From Dyadobacter sp. CY343 (GTDB lineage Bacteria; Bacteroidota; Bacteroidia; Cytophagales; Spirosomataceae), in NCBI RefSeq assembly GCF_021390335.1, contig NZ_JAJUXK010000004.1, forward strand, positions 620,001 through 684,000: DNA of 64,000 bases, in the 5' to 3' direction. The notes beneath the pieces are model-generated. The model made no database searches and was not told the DNA's origin. It worked only from the letters and a program-made list of their open reading frames with translations. Below, piece after piece: positions 25,850 to 34,712 of the stretch. Numbering within the stretch: position 1 is the stretch's first letter; each line of letters begins with the position of its first letter. The position numbers and the translations under genes are program-made.

Positions 25850-27085
25850 TCAGTGAAAAAATAAGTATCCAAGCCAGATTCCCGCGAGAACCCCCACAAA
25901 GTCAGCAATCAGCCCGGCTACGATGGCGTATCTCGTATTCTTGATCCCTACTGAACCGAAATAAAGTGCTACAATATAAAGCGTCGTATCGGCCGAGCCC
26001 TGGAAAATACATACCAGTCTGCCGACAAATGAATCAGGGCCAAATTCCTTCATCGCGTCAATCATCAAAGCCCGCGCGCCGCTCCCGCTCAGCGGTTTCA
26101 TCAATGCGACCGGCAATGCGTCTGTAAAATCAGTGTTCATGCCGGTTAGTGCAAAAAGGTATTTCAAACCATCGATCAGATAATCCATCGCCCCGCAGGC
26201 CCGGAATGCGCTGATCGCGACGAGCAGCCCGACGAGATAGGGAATAATAGTAACCGTAGTCGTAAATCCAGCTTTCGCCCCGTCGATAAACGATTCGAAC
26301 ACATTGATCTTTTTATACAATGCAATACCTAAAAAACCCGCTATCACCGCCAGCAACACAGAATTACCGACAAAAATGGAAATGGTTTCGATCTGTTCTT
26401 TCGGCAATCCCGAGAGGTACCAGAGCAGTAGCGCCAAAAGTGCCGTGATACTGCCCAGCCAGAGCATAATAGTCCTGTTAAAAAGGTTGATCCGCTGCCA
26501 GCTCGCGGTAATGATCATCGCCACCACCGTCGTAATATAAGTACCTACCACACAGGGAATAAAAACATCGGAGGGACTTTCGGCACCCAGGATCGCCCTT
26601 TGCGCGATAATGGACAGCGGGATGATCTGTAAACCCGAAGTATGCAAAACCAGAAACATGATCTGTGCATTGGAAGCGGTATCCTTGCTGGGGTTCAGGT
26701 CCTGCAAACTTTGCATCGCGCGTAAACCAAACGGCGTAGCTGCATTATCCAGACCCAGAAAATTGGCGGAGAAATTCATGATCATCTGCCCGTGCGCGGG
26801 GTGATCTTTGGGTACTTCGGGGAAAAGCTTGTTGAAAAACGGACCGATTATCCGGGCGAGCCGGTTGATAATGCCCGCTTTTTCACCCACATTCAATATT
26901 CCGAGAAAGAATGTCATGACGCCCGTCAGCGGCAATGCGATATCCATTACCGCAACTTCGGCCATTTTAAGCATTCCTTCGGTTATCTCCTTGAATGTCT
27001 GCACATCCCCGGTCAGCACGAATTTTAGAAAAGCGATTACAAAGGCGATGACAAAAAAACCTACGAAAATATAGTTCAACGCCAT
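25850..27085 (-). CDS. SpmA-SpmB fusion, nucleoside-recognition (Gate) membrane protein
   Basis: 411 residues with about ten membrane helices. Two Gate/nucleoside-recognition halves are fused: the SpmA-like half has NFSANFLGLDNAATPFGLRA (about 103-122), and the SpmB-like half has TIIPYLVGLLVAISAFRACG and MKPLSGSGARALMIDAM (about 325-341). In spore formers SpmA and SpmB are separate and act in core dehydration. In Bacteroidota the single-chain fusion is common and its role is unknown, presumably transport. It has its own terminator and a possible promoter near 27169-27176. Confidence 0.9.
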   Translation of the reverse strand: MALNYIFVGFFVIAFVIAFLKFVLTGDVQTFKEITEGMLKMAEVAVMDIALPLTGVMTFFLGILNVGEKAGIINRLARIIGPFFNKLFPEVPKDHPAHGQMIMNFSANFLGLDNAATPFGLRAMQSLQDLNPSKDTASNAQIMFLVLHTSGLQIIPLSIIAQRAILGAESPSDVFIPCVVGTYITTVVAMIITASWQRINLFNRTIMLWLGSITALLALLLWYLSGLPKEQIETISIFVGNSVLLAVIAGFLGIALYKKINVFESFIDGAKAGFTTTVTIIPYLVGLLVAISAFRACGAMDYLIDGLKYLFALTGMNTDFTDALPVALMKPLSGSGARALMIDAMKEFGPDSFVGRLVCIFQGSADTTLYIVALYFGSVGIKNTRYAIVAGLIADFVGVLAGIWLGYLFFH

Positions 27086-27149
27086 AGTCTGAATCGGAAA
27101 AAGGGAGCAGGATTGATCATGATTTGTTTACAATGCGGGAAGGAAAATA

Positions 27150-27176
27150 TTGCATTTAATGCAAATAACAAAAGTA
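27150..27176. promoter_or_regulatory. palindrome and possible -7 element for the SpmAB-fusion gene
   Basis: TTGCATT-T-AATGCAA (27150-27164) is a perfect 15-bp interrupted palindrome. On the minus strand an exact TACTTTTG (27176-27169) stands immediately before it, so the palindrome would lie near the transcription start. It could be an operator for either divergent gene. Confidence 0.4.
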
Positions 27177-27220
27177 TATTGCAAAGCTGGAACTGATCTC
27201 AAACCAAACCTTACTTTCAA

Positions 27221-27688
27221 ATGAAATATTGTTACCTGTTTGTCCTGGTAATACTGTTCGCATGCAAAGGGCAAAATGATGCAAATAGTACAGGCGATCA
27301 ATCGAACATAGTTGTAAATGACACGATTGCGCTGGAAAGAAAAGAAGTGGAGACCGGCCCGGTAGCGAGTTTCAGCGAGAAAGTTAAGGATCCTTTAAAC
27401 GACTGGCGGTTTTCAGTTGAAGTGTATGAAACCAAGTCTACCTTCGACTATCTGATCAAAATGAAATACAAGGAACTGGAAGCCGAAGATGCATTGAAGA
27501 TACCAAACTTCGGCATTGAGCCAAAAGTGGAGATCCAGAAAGGCAAGGAAGAGCAATCCTGCATTATTGGTTTTCTGGATAAAAAAGGAGAATTCAAAGA
27601 ATATAAGCTGGTGAAGATCGAGGGCGGCCAACTAAAAATCTCAACGATCCGGCACTACGCGCGGACACGGTATAAGGTGAAGAAGTAG
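27221..27688 (+). CDS. small lipoprotein of unknown function
   Basis: 155 residues. The signal ends in LFVLVILFAC with the lipobox cysteine at residue 15, then an Asn/Ser/Asp linker. The mature part is charged, strand-rich (WRFSVEVYETKSTFDYLIKMKYKELE, which I cite as WRFSVEVYETKS and FDYLIKMKYKELE) and ends in a very basic tail (RHYARTRYKVKK). No family was recognised. It converges on the T9SS cargo gene and has no partner in an operon. Confidence 0.75.
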   Translation: MKYCYLFVLVILFACKGQNDANSTGDQSNIVVNDTIALERKEVETGPVASFSEKVKDPLNDWRFSVEVYETKSTFDYLIKMKYKELEAEDALKIPNFGIEPKVEIQKGKEEQSCIIGFLDKKGEFKEYKLVKIEGGQLKISTIRHYARTRYKVKK

Positions 27689-27722
27689 GGAGGAACGTCA
27701 GTTGCGAGATGTTTTTAGTTCT

Positions 27723-29192
27723 TTATTGCAATACTACACGAACACTTTTTGATTCAAGATTTTTATAAATCAGCACGATCTGGTACACACCGCGCGGCAG
27801 ATCAGATACATTGAGCCGTAGCATTCCGTCAGTCACTACATTTACAGATTTCAGCTCCCTTGACCCTGCTTCGCTGATTATTTTGATCTGCTCAGGAATC
27901 TCAACAGTATTCCGTTCACCCAATGCAATATCAATGTAATCGTCGGCTGGATTAGGGTGAATACTGGGAGTGGGCGTCGCCTTAACGCAATTATCAACAC
28001 AAATCGTAATCCCCTTCTGAACAGAACCAAAGCAGTTGCTGGCAACGACAGTCACACCATAGCAACTGTTTACATACGAATTGAAATAGGCCGAGCCGCC
28101 ATTATAGTTCAGAATCGTATTAGCCGGATCGCTGCTCACCCAGGAACTGAAATTCGTACCAGGCTCGGCAGTTTCCGCATGAAGCGAAACGCCAGATCCA
28201 TTGCACATAAAATCCGGCGAGCCGCCGCCATTCTCGGTGACAAGCAAAGATGCCGCCAGTGGGGCGCTGCGTTTCACATTGATTGTATTACTGAAAGCCG
28301 AAGTAACCCCGCATACGGCAGACGTGGCTGATACTTTCACAGTTCCACTGGATACCCCGGTAATTTGCGCCGTATTGGTGTTTCCGGAATTAGCAGTGAT
28401 CCCTCCGGTGGTTACCCAATTATAGGAGCTGGCATTAGTCGCAGAAGCGGTAATTGTTTTAGGATTGCACAGGAGGATGTCTCCCGAATTGATGACAGGT
28501 TTTGTTGGAAGCGGTCTGGTAATAGCTAGTTGTGAGAATGTTTCAAGATTCAAAACATCGCCGCGGGACGCAACAACTTTAATGGTGCCGCCAGTATTTT
28601 TGGTAGGCGTTAGTGTAATGGAAGCTCCGCTACCGCTTTTTGCCCAGCCTGCCGGATACGACCAGGCATAATTTGTGGCATTAGTGGCTGGGGTTACGGA
28701 GACCGTAATTGGCGCAGTACCGCAGCTGAACTGGTAACTTCCTGTGTAGGCGACTCCATTGATTTTGATATTACCCGGTGTTCCCAGGTATTTTATGGGA
28801 ATCGTTTTTGTCACCGTCAAACCTACTGGGCAATTCTTACATCCATCTGCTTGACTTGCTGGCTTGTCAGTTGTTACTTTAATTGTTCCATTGCCATTCA
28901 CGTTATTCCACTTCACGTCAACTTTCGTAGCTCCGTCTGCAATAAGGGTTGTGGAATTATTATTATTAAAAATCCCATTTGTAACTTCCCACTTAAACTT
29001 GCAATGACTGCCCTCCTGACAGTCTTCGAAGTCTAAAATATTTGCCGAATACTGGTGCAGATTTTGCCCGGGCATTGCGCTGTTACAGCCATTCGCATCA
29101 CATGTCATCTGGACGGTTTGTCCCAGGACAGCAGTATTAAGAAAAATACAGCCGCTGACAAGCAGAGTTTTACCAAGTGATAAAGTTCTCAT
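27723..29192 (-). CDS. T9SS-secreted protein with Ig/PKD-like repeats
   Basis: 489 residues with an N-terminal signal (about 1-24). Several beta-sandwich repeats of the PKD-like kind follow, marked by NATNYAWSYPAGW and NASSYNWVTTGGI. The last 80 residues form a type IX sorting domain: HPNPADDYIDIAL, then VSDLPRGVYQIVLIY and a final SKSVRVVLQ. It is therefore exported by T9SS to the surface or medium. Several cysteines in the first repeat (CDANGC, CKFKW, CKNCP) may form disulfides. No catalytic domain was seen; an adhesive or structural role is likely but inferred. It lies 13 nt after the outer-membrane protein gene. Confidence 0.88.
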   Translation of the reverse strand: MRTLSLGKTLLVSGCIFLNTAVLGQTVQMTCDANGCNSAMPGQNLHQYSANILDFEDCQEGSHCKFKWEVTNGIFNNNNSTTLIADGATKVDVKWNNVNGNGTIKVTTDKPASQADGCKNCPVGLTVTKTIPIKYLGTPGNIKINGVAYTGSYQFSCGTAPITVSVTPATNATNYAWSYPAGWAKSGSGASITLTPTKNTGGTIKVVASRGDVLNLETFSQLAITRPLPTKPVINSGDILLCNPKTITASATNASSYNWVTTGGITANSGNTNTAQITGVSSGTVKVSATSAVCGVTSAFSNTINVKRSAPLAASLLVTENGGGSPDFMCNGSGVSLHAETAEPGTNFSSWVSSDPANTILNYNGGSAYFNSYVNSCYGVTVVASNCFGSVQKGITICVDNCVKATPTPSIHPNPADDYIDIALGERNTVEIPEQIKIISEAGSRELKSVNVVTDGMLRLNVSDLPRGVYQIVLIYKNLESKSVRVVLQ

Positions 29193-29205
29193 GATAGATG
29201 ATTTG

Positions 29206-29856
29206 TTAAAAATGATATGAAATATTAAACATGTAAAAATTATCCAATGAAATCGTCCACATCATGTTTTCGTTAATAATGTCTCTATTGTGAGCGATAA
29301 GGCTCCGGTGATGATACGCTAACGAGCCGGCCAACTCTGCCGAAAGGGAAAGGCGATCGAGAACCCTGTACTTTAATCCTACGAGTGGATTTGCAGACAA
29401 ATCATATCTTCTGGATCCGCGTGCATCTGCCGGATTGTATCGATCATAGGCAAATGCGAAACCGAGATCCATCCCACAGTACAATTGATGCCTGCCCGAA
29501 TTGAAATGAATTTCATAACCGATCCGTTGGTAGCCGTAGCCAAATTTGGAAGTCGTAACACGAACTGTATCCAGGCGAGGGCCGTCTACAACGACGATGT
29601 ATTGTACCGACTTTGTCTTTCCAAATTCAATATTTTCAAAAGCCAGCCTGAATGCTCCTTTTTCGTTAGGCGAATATCTGGTCATGATTCCCATGTGCCC
29701 AGTGGCAATGAGAGGGTACAATTTGAGGGTAACATCCCATTTAAACGGCAATTTCGCATCTACTGCTTTTTCGGGCGGCTTCGTCGTTTGCTGACTGAAA
29801 GCGTCTGCTCCCAACCAGCAGATGGTTAGGAATGCTAGAAGAAGTGTCTTTTTCAT
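29206..29856 (-). CDS. outer-membrane beta-barrel-like protein
   Basis: 216 residues with a signal peptide (MKKTLLLAFLTICWLGADAF, cleavage near SQQ). The rest alternates hydrophobic and polar residues in strand-length runs and ends in NISYHF, the aromatic C-terminus expected of outer-membrane barrels. No named family was recognised. The T9SS cargo gene begins 13 nt downstream on the same strand, so the two may be co-expressed and the barrel could help display or attach the cargo, which is speculation. Confidence 0.75.
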   Translation of the reverse strand: MKKTLLLAFLTICWLGADAFSQQTTKPPEKAVDAKLPFKWDVTLKLYPLIATGHMGIMTRYSPNEKGAFRLAFENIEFGKTKSVQYIVVVDGPRLDTVRVTTSKFGYGYQRIGYEIHFNSGRHQLYCGMDLGFAFAYDRYNPADARGSRRYDLSANPLVGLKYRVLDRLSLSAELAGSLAYHHRSLIAHNRDIINENMMWTISLDNFYMFNISYHF

Positions 29857-29954
29857 GGATTAATTTGCATTAAGTTAATAATGCAAATCAACCAATAATT
29901 GATCAGTCGATATCCTACAAAAACCCAGCTTTCAACCTGCAAAAACCCAGAAAA

Positions 29955-30536
29955 TCAGCGCTTGGCCCGGAGCTTGCTGACGTAGTTTTCAGAAATGCCG
30001 AGATAGGAGGCGATATGCTTTTGAGGGACGCGGTTGAAGAGGTCTTTCGAACGCTGCCGGAATGATTCCAGCTTTTGTGAGGCGGAAAGCAGGCGCATAT
30101 CACGCAGCAGTTCCTTGTGCGCTAGCCACGATCGTTCGGCGATAATCCTGCCAAAGCAGCAGATCTCAGGGTGGTCGGCGTAGAGTTGATACAGGTCTGT
30201 GCGGGTAATATAAATGAGGGTACAGCATTCCAATGCCTCAATGCATTCGCGGGCCGAAACCTGATTGACGAAACTATCAGCCGAATAGATGAAATCATGC
30301 TCCTTAGCAAACCATTCCGTCGACTCGATAGAATTGCCGAAACCATCGTCGGTCAATTGGTAACCTCTGACAAGTCCGGCTTTTACAAACCATAATTTAT
30401 CACAGATCTCTCCATCTGATAACAAAAGTTGTCCTTTCTGAACTTTCAAGGGTTTTAAACGAAGCGAAAATTGCGTAAAAACCTGATCGCTGATGGGCAA
30501 AACGCCCTTGATGGGAGATAAAAATTCAGGATACAT
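29955..30536 (-). CDS. Crp/Fnr-family transcriptional regulator
   Basis: 193 residues. An N-terminal cyclic-nucleotide-binding fold (about 15-115) contains VQKGQLLLSDGEICDKLWFV and YQLTDDGF, then a linker helix and a short C-terminal helix-turn-helix (VPQKHIASYLGISENYVSKL, about 170-189). The cAMP-contacting phosphate cassette is not conserved, as in many Bacteroidota members, so the ligand is unknown. The wing after the HTH is absent or very short. It lies just upstream of the outer-membrane protein/T9SS genes on the same strand and may regulate them. Confidence 0.88.
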   Translation of the reverse strand: MYPEFLSPIKGVLPISDQVFTQFSLRLKPLKVQKGQLLLSDGEICDKLWFVKAGLVRGYQLTDDGFGNSIESTEWFAKEHDFIYSADSFVNQVSARECIEALECCTLIYITRTDLYQLYADHPEICCFGRIIAERSWLAHKELLRDMRLLSASQKLESFRQRSKDLFNRVPQKHIASYLGISENYVSKLRAKR

Positions 30537-30640
30537 TTATGATAGTGTGAGGTAAGGTCTTAACGAATGCAAGATGAAGATTTTGCATCGCTTTTTTATA
30601 CTACAAACCTTAACTTTTGTATTCAGAAACAAACAAAAAA

Positions 30641-30660
30641 AGCCCGGAATATTCCGGGCT
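30641..30660 (-). terminator. terminator of the Gfo/Idh - TIM-barrel operon
   Basis: A perfect 20-bp palindrome (AGCCCGGAATATTCCGGGCT) preceded on the plus strand by seven A residues gives a T-tract on the minus strand. It lies 27 nt past the stop codon of the isomerase-like gene. Confidence 0.88.
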
Positions 30661-30686
30661 AATATGCTGTTAGTAATATCTGTAAA

Positions 30687-31598
30687 TCAAGCTTTGAAAA
30701 CTTCATCCATTTTCTCGCGGATCGTCAGCAAACGCTTGCGGTCGCCGCCGGAAACTTCTGCGGAGGCCCAGCCTGAGTAACCGATCTTGGTCAAAGCTTT
30801 GTTCACTTCGGCCCAGTTGCAGTCGCCTTCCATGAATTCCACGTCGAAGCCTTTCCAGAGACCGAGGTCATTTTGTTTCTTGAAACTGAATTCTTTCAGA
30901 TCGAGCTTCAATATGCGCTTGTCGAGCGCCTCGATCCATGAAACCGGCCAGCCGTAACGCAACACATTGCCCACGTCGAAATACCAGCCTACCATCGGGT
31001 GCTTGAATTCGTCCACGAAGCGCGCAGCTTCGAGCGGACTGATAAGGAACTGGTTCCAAACATTTTCAAATGCGATTTTCACGCCCGTCTTTTCAGCTAC
31101 CGGAAGCAGCTTTCTGATTTCCTTTTGAGAGCGTTCGTAAGCTTCTGCATAAGTGGTAGTTGCATTCACAACACCCGGCACGACCAGTACCGTGGTACCG
31201 CCCATTGCTTTGGTATCGATCAACGCCTTTTCAATCGACTTTACACATTCCTCACGCTTTTTCGGATCCGGATCTGAAAGGGGCAGTTTCCAATGCATGG
31301 AGTTCACCGTTCCCGGGAGTTCCAGTCCGGTTTTATCGCGGGCTTCCAGGATCTCCTTCATCGTGATCTTGTCGTCTGGGGAGTCAAGCTCAACGCCGTC
31401 GTAACCAAGATCTTTCAGCAGTTTGAATTTGTCCATCACCGACAAATCTTCCTTAACCATACCCCATTTCAAGCTTTTCTTGATCATCGGTTTGGCCAAA
31501 GGTGCAGTCTGCAATGTCGCACCGGACACCACAGATGAAGTAACGGCCATAGCTGATGTTGCTATGGCCGCACTTTTTATAAATTCTCTACGCTGCAT
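30687..31598 (-). CDS. Tat-exported sugar phosphate isomerase/epimerase-like TIM-barrel protein
   Basis: 303 residues. The N-terminus MQRREFIKSAAIATSAMAVT is a twin-arginine signal. The xylose-isomerase-like TIM barrel follows: LKDLGYDGVELDSP, LVVPGVVN, IAFENVWNQFL with a metal-ligand Glu, GWYFDVGNVLRYG, LKLDLKEFSF and EGDCNWAEVNKAL. This is the AP_endonuc_2 family common in Bacteroidota sugar clusters. The reaction is probably an isomerisation or a 3-keto sugar step, acting in the periplasm. It starts 5 nt after the Gfo/Idh/MocA gene, so the pair likely act on one substrate. Confidence 0.9.
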   Translation of the reverse strand: MQRREFIKSAAIATSAMAVTSSVVSGATLQTAPLAKPMIKKSLKWGMVKEDLSVMDKFKLLKDLGYDGVELDSPDDKITMKEILEARDKTGLELPGTVNSMHWKLPLSDPDPKKREECVKSIEKALIDTKAMGGTTVLVVPGVVNATTTYAEAYERSQKEIRKLLPVAEKTGVKIAFENVWNQFLISPLEAARFVDEFKHPMVGWYFDVGNVLRYGWPVSWIEALDKRILKLDLKEFSFKKQNDLGLWKGFDVEFMEGDCNWAEVNKALTKIGYSGWASAEVSGGDRKRLLTIREKMDEVFKA

Positions 31599-31603
31599 GG
31601 AGA

Positions 31604-32893
31604 TCAGGAGAATGCAGTGATACCTGGTTTTGCTACCTCAACTACCGGAGGTTTCATATCAAAGCTGTAAGTGTCAGGACCCAGCTTTTCAGATGAGTTC
31701 ATCGCTTCGTCCCAGGTAACACGCTTGCCAGTGTAGGAAGCCATTCTTCCCATGATAGCGATCAATGTGCTGTGCGCCATAAACTCGCCGTCGTTGATCA
31801 GTTTGCCGCTTCTGATAGATGCGAACAATTCATTATGCTCAGTCTGATACATATCGTTCTGTGCACCTTCATATTTCCACGGATTTGCTCCTGTGATTTC
31901 GTGTACGTTACGTGCACAGTTTACCATCGCACGGCCTTTTGTTCCGATCGTTTCAACGAGGTAGCTGTTTTCGCAGTTAGCCTGTTGTCTTGAATGGTGG
32001 AACCCTTTCACGCCATTGTCATAATCGTAAACTACTGAAAAGTGGTCGAAGATGTTACCGAACAAAGAGTCAGTACGCACCTGGCGACCGCCTGTACCTA
32101 CCGCAGAGACCGGCAGTTTCCCGCCCATGGCCCAAGACATCATATCGATACTGTGCACAGCCTGTTCTACAATATGGTCACCTGCAAGCCAGGTATAGTA
32201 AGTCCAGTTACGCAATACATATTCCGCGTCTGTCCAGCCTTGTACGCGTGGAAAAGACCATAATGTACCTGTATCGTAAGTATTGTAAATAGCAGAAATA
32301 TCACCTACCGCGCCATCGAGGATTTTCCCAAAGCTCGCACGCTTTGGCTCGTGGTAGCGCCAGCAGAAGCCTGACATCAACGAAACATTTTTCTGTTTCG
32401 CCAATTTTGCTGCGTCAAGAACTTTACGAACACCCGGCGCGTCTACTGCCACCGGTTTTTCGCAGAACACGTGCTTGCCTGCATTGATAGCCGCTGTCAA
32501 ATGCTCCGGACGGAAATGAGGAGGAGTTGCAAGAAGCACTACATCCACACCAGATTCCAAAACCTTTTTATATGCATCAAATCCGATAAATTTGTTGCCT
32601 TCTTCTACCTTCACTTTCGGACCGTGAATTTTGGTCAGGTTGGCAAGTGAAGAATCCATTTTATCTTTAAAAATATCTCCAACAGCGTGAAGAACTACGT
32701 TCGGATCAGCTTTCAATGCCTGATTTGCAGCGCCAGATCCACGTCCGCCACAACCGATCAAACCAATTTTCAGCGTTTCTGCATTCACACCCGCAAACGC
32801 GCGGTTAGGATTTAAAATGGCAATAGTTGGTAGTGTGCTACCCGCCAGCGCCATGCTCGCCATTTTCAGGACATCTCTTCGAGAAGTACTCAT
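31604..32893 (-). CDS. Tat-exported Gfo/Idh/MocA-family oxidoreductase
   Basis: 429 residues. The signal TSRRDVLKMASMALAGSTLP is of the twin-arginine type. The NAD(P)-binding motif LKIGLIGCGGRGSGAANQAL (about 41-60) and the family motif EKPVAVDAPGVRK with catalytic lysine (about 145-157) are present, followed by an alpha/beta substrate domain with AGDHIVEQAVHSIDMMSW. A tightly bound cofactor in periplasmic members supports self-contained redox chemistry on sugars. It is the first gene of a two-gene operon with the TIM-barrel protein, a pairing seen in 3-keto-sugar pathways. Confidence 0.93.
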   Translation of the reverse strand: MSTSRRDVLKMASMALAGSTLPTIAILNPNRAFAGVNAETLKIGLIGCGGRGSGAANQALKADPNVVLHAVGDIFKDKMDSSLANLTKIHGPKVKVEEGNKFIGFDAYKKVLESGVDVVLLATPPHFRPEHLTAAINAGKHVFCEKPVAVDAPGVRKVLDAAKLAKQKNVSLMSGFCWRYHEPKRASFGKILDGAVGDISAIYNTYDTGTLWSFPRVQGWTDAEYVLRNWTYYTWLAGDHIVEQAVHSIDMMSWAMGGKLPVSAVGTGGRQVRTDSLFGNIFDHFSVVYDYDNGVKGFHHSRQQANCENSYLVETIGTKGRAMVNCARNVHEITGANPWKYEGAQNDMYQTEHNELFASIRSGKLINDGEFMAHSTLIAIMGRMASYTGKRVTWDEAMNSSEKLGPDTYSFDMKPPVVEVAKPGITAFS

Positions 32894-33116
32894 TGTTATT
32901 AGGGATTAGGTGATAGAATTACCGAAAATTTAGACTTTTTAAGTATACTGCCACTGATTCAACATATATCAAGGCAATAAAGATAAACAAATCTGTTATT
33001 TTTTTGCTAATGTAAAACCAAAATTTCACAATGCGTGTTCGACCACACACAAAAGTTTAAATATGTAAATCAACGTTATTATATACTTTTATACGCCCGA
33101 ATCTCTATATCTTAAT

Positions 33117-34712
33117 ATGGTCCAGGAAAATTTACTCCTTATAATTTCTCTTCTTTTTGTAGTTGCAATGCTCACGATGGTGAGCCAAAAAATTGGCGTT
33201 TCTTACCCGATATTTCTTGTAATTGCCGGTCTGTTAATCAGTTTCATTCCCGGAATGCCCGTCTTGAAACTCGCTCCTGACTGGGTTTTCCTGATCTTTC
33301 TGCCTCCCCTTTTATACAGTGCCGCCTGGAATACGTCGTGGAAAGATTTCTGGGAAGCCAAGCGACCTATTTCGCTGCTTTCTATCGGTCTGGTCGTTTT
33401 CACTGCTACTGCGGTCGCTTATCTTTCGCATGCATTAATCCCGGGGTTTACGCTCGCAATGGGATTTGTATTAGGCGGTATCATTTCCCCGCCCGACGCA
33501 GTTGCGGCTACCTCTGTGTTGCAGGGTTTGAAAGTACCAAAACGCGTGGTTACTATTTTGGAAGGTGAAAGTCTGGTCAACGACGCTTCCTCGCTTATCG
33601 TTTTCCGCGTCGCGCTCGCCACCGTTGCCACGGGCCAGTTTACACTATGGAAAGCCGGCGTGGATTTTCTGCTGGTAGCAATTATGGGTATCCTTATTGG
33701 ACTCGCAATTGCGCATGTATTGTACGTAGTCCACCGCTTTTTCCCAACTACACCCAGCATCGATACGGCGCTTACATTCATTTCGCCTTACCTGATGTAC
33801 ATCGCCGCCGAACATTACCATTATTCCGGCGTACTGGCTGTGGTAAGTGGCGGATTGTTCCTGAGCTTCCGGGCGCATGAGCTGTTTAGCTACCAGTCGA
33901 GAATGCAAACCAACTACGTTTGGGAAACAGTAATATTCCTTTTAAATGGTATTGTTTTCATCATGATCGGGTTAGAGCTACCCGAAGTAATGCTTGGTCT
34001 TGGCGCATACACAGTGAGCGAAGTGATCTCTTATGCGGTCATCATCAGTGTAGTAACCATCCTGATACGTATTATCTGGGTATTCCCGAGTACCTATATT
34101 CCAAGGGTTTTATTTAAAACCATTCGAGAAAAAGAAAGAAGGCCCGGCTGGCAACCTGTGTTCATTGTAGCCTGGAGTGGAATGCGTGGGGTAGTTTCGC
34201 TTGCATCTGCATTGGCTGTTCCTCTAACAGTCAACGGCGGTACATTTCCGCACCGCGACCTGTTCCTGTTCATCACATTTGTAGTAATCCTGTTTACGCT
34301 CGTTTTGCAGGGTTTAAGTCTTCCTTTTATTATTAAATGGCTTAAAATCGAAGACGACGGGGAGAATATGGAGGAACAGAATGCGATGATGAATTCAAGA
34401 TTGGCGACCGTCAGCCTCGACTACATGAAGTCCAACTACGACGGTGAAATAGCTGATTTCGAACCATTCCGACTATTAAAAGAACGTTATGAAAAGATCA
34501 TCGAAATGGCAGATTCTAAATTTCTGCATACAGATAGCGATTCCGCCAAAAGCACGGTCAGGAAGTACCGCACGATGCTTTTAGAGATCATTGATGTGAA
34601 GCGTGGGGAGATAACAAAACTGCGCAGGGAAAGAGCCTGCGCAGATGAATTGATCAAAAATAAAGAAAGGGAACTGGACCTGGAAGAAGCAAGACTTCGC
34701 AGGTCACCTTAA
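33117..34712 (+). CDS. CPA1-family Na+/H+ antiporter
   Basis: 531 residues. Twelve or so membrane helices occupy the first 410 residues. Characteristic CPA1 motifs are FLPPLLYSAAW, GGIISPPDAVAATSVL (ion-binding Asp), EGESLVNDASSLIVF (ND motif) and SGMRGVVSLASALAVP. The last 120 residues are cytoplasmic, charged and helical (KERYEKIIEMADSK, RKYRTMLLEIID). It exchanges Na+ or K+ for protons to control pH and salt. Its stop shares TTAA at 34709-34712 with the convergent subtilase gene. Confidence 0.95.
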   Translation: MVQENLLLIISLLFVVAMLTMVSQKIGVSYPIFLVIAGLLISFIPGMPVLKLAPDWVFLIFLPPLLYSAAWNTSWKDFWEAKRPISLLSIGLVVFTATAVAYLSHALIPGFTLAMGFVLGGIISPPDAVAATSVLQGLKVPKRVVTILEGESLVNDASSLIVFRVALATVATGQFTLWKAGVDFLLVAIMGILIGLAIAHVLYVVHRFFPTTPSIDTALTFISPYLMYIAAEHYHYSGVLAVVSGGLFLSFRAHELFSYQSRMQTNYVWETVIFLLNGIVFIMIGLELPEVMLGLGAYTVSEVISYAVIISVVTILIRIIWVFPSTYIPRVLFKTIREKERRPGWQPVFIVAWSGMRGVVSLASALAVPLTVNGGTFPHRDLFLFITFVVILFTLVLQGLSLPFIIKWLKIEDDGENMEEQNAMMNSRLATVSLDYMKSNYDGEIADFEPFRLLKERYEKIIEMADSKFLHTDSDSAKSTVRKYRTMLLEIIDVKRGEITKLRRERACADELIKNKERELDLEEARLRRSP

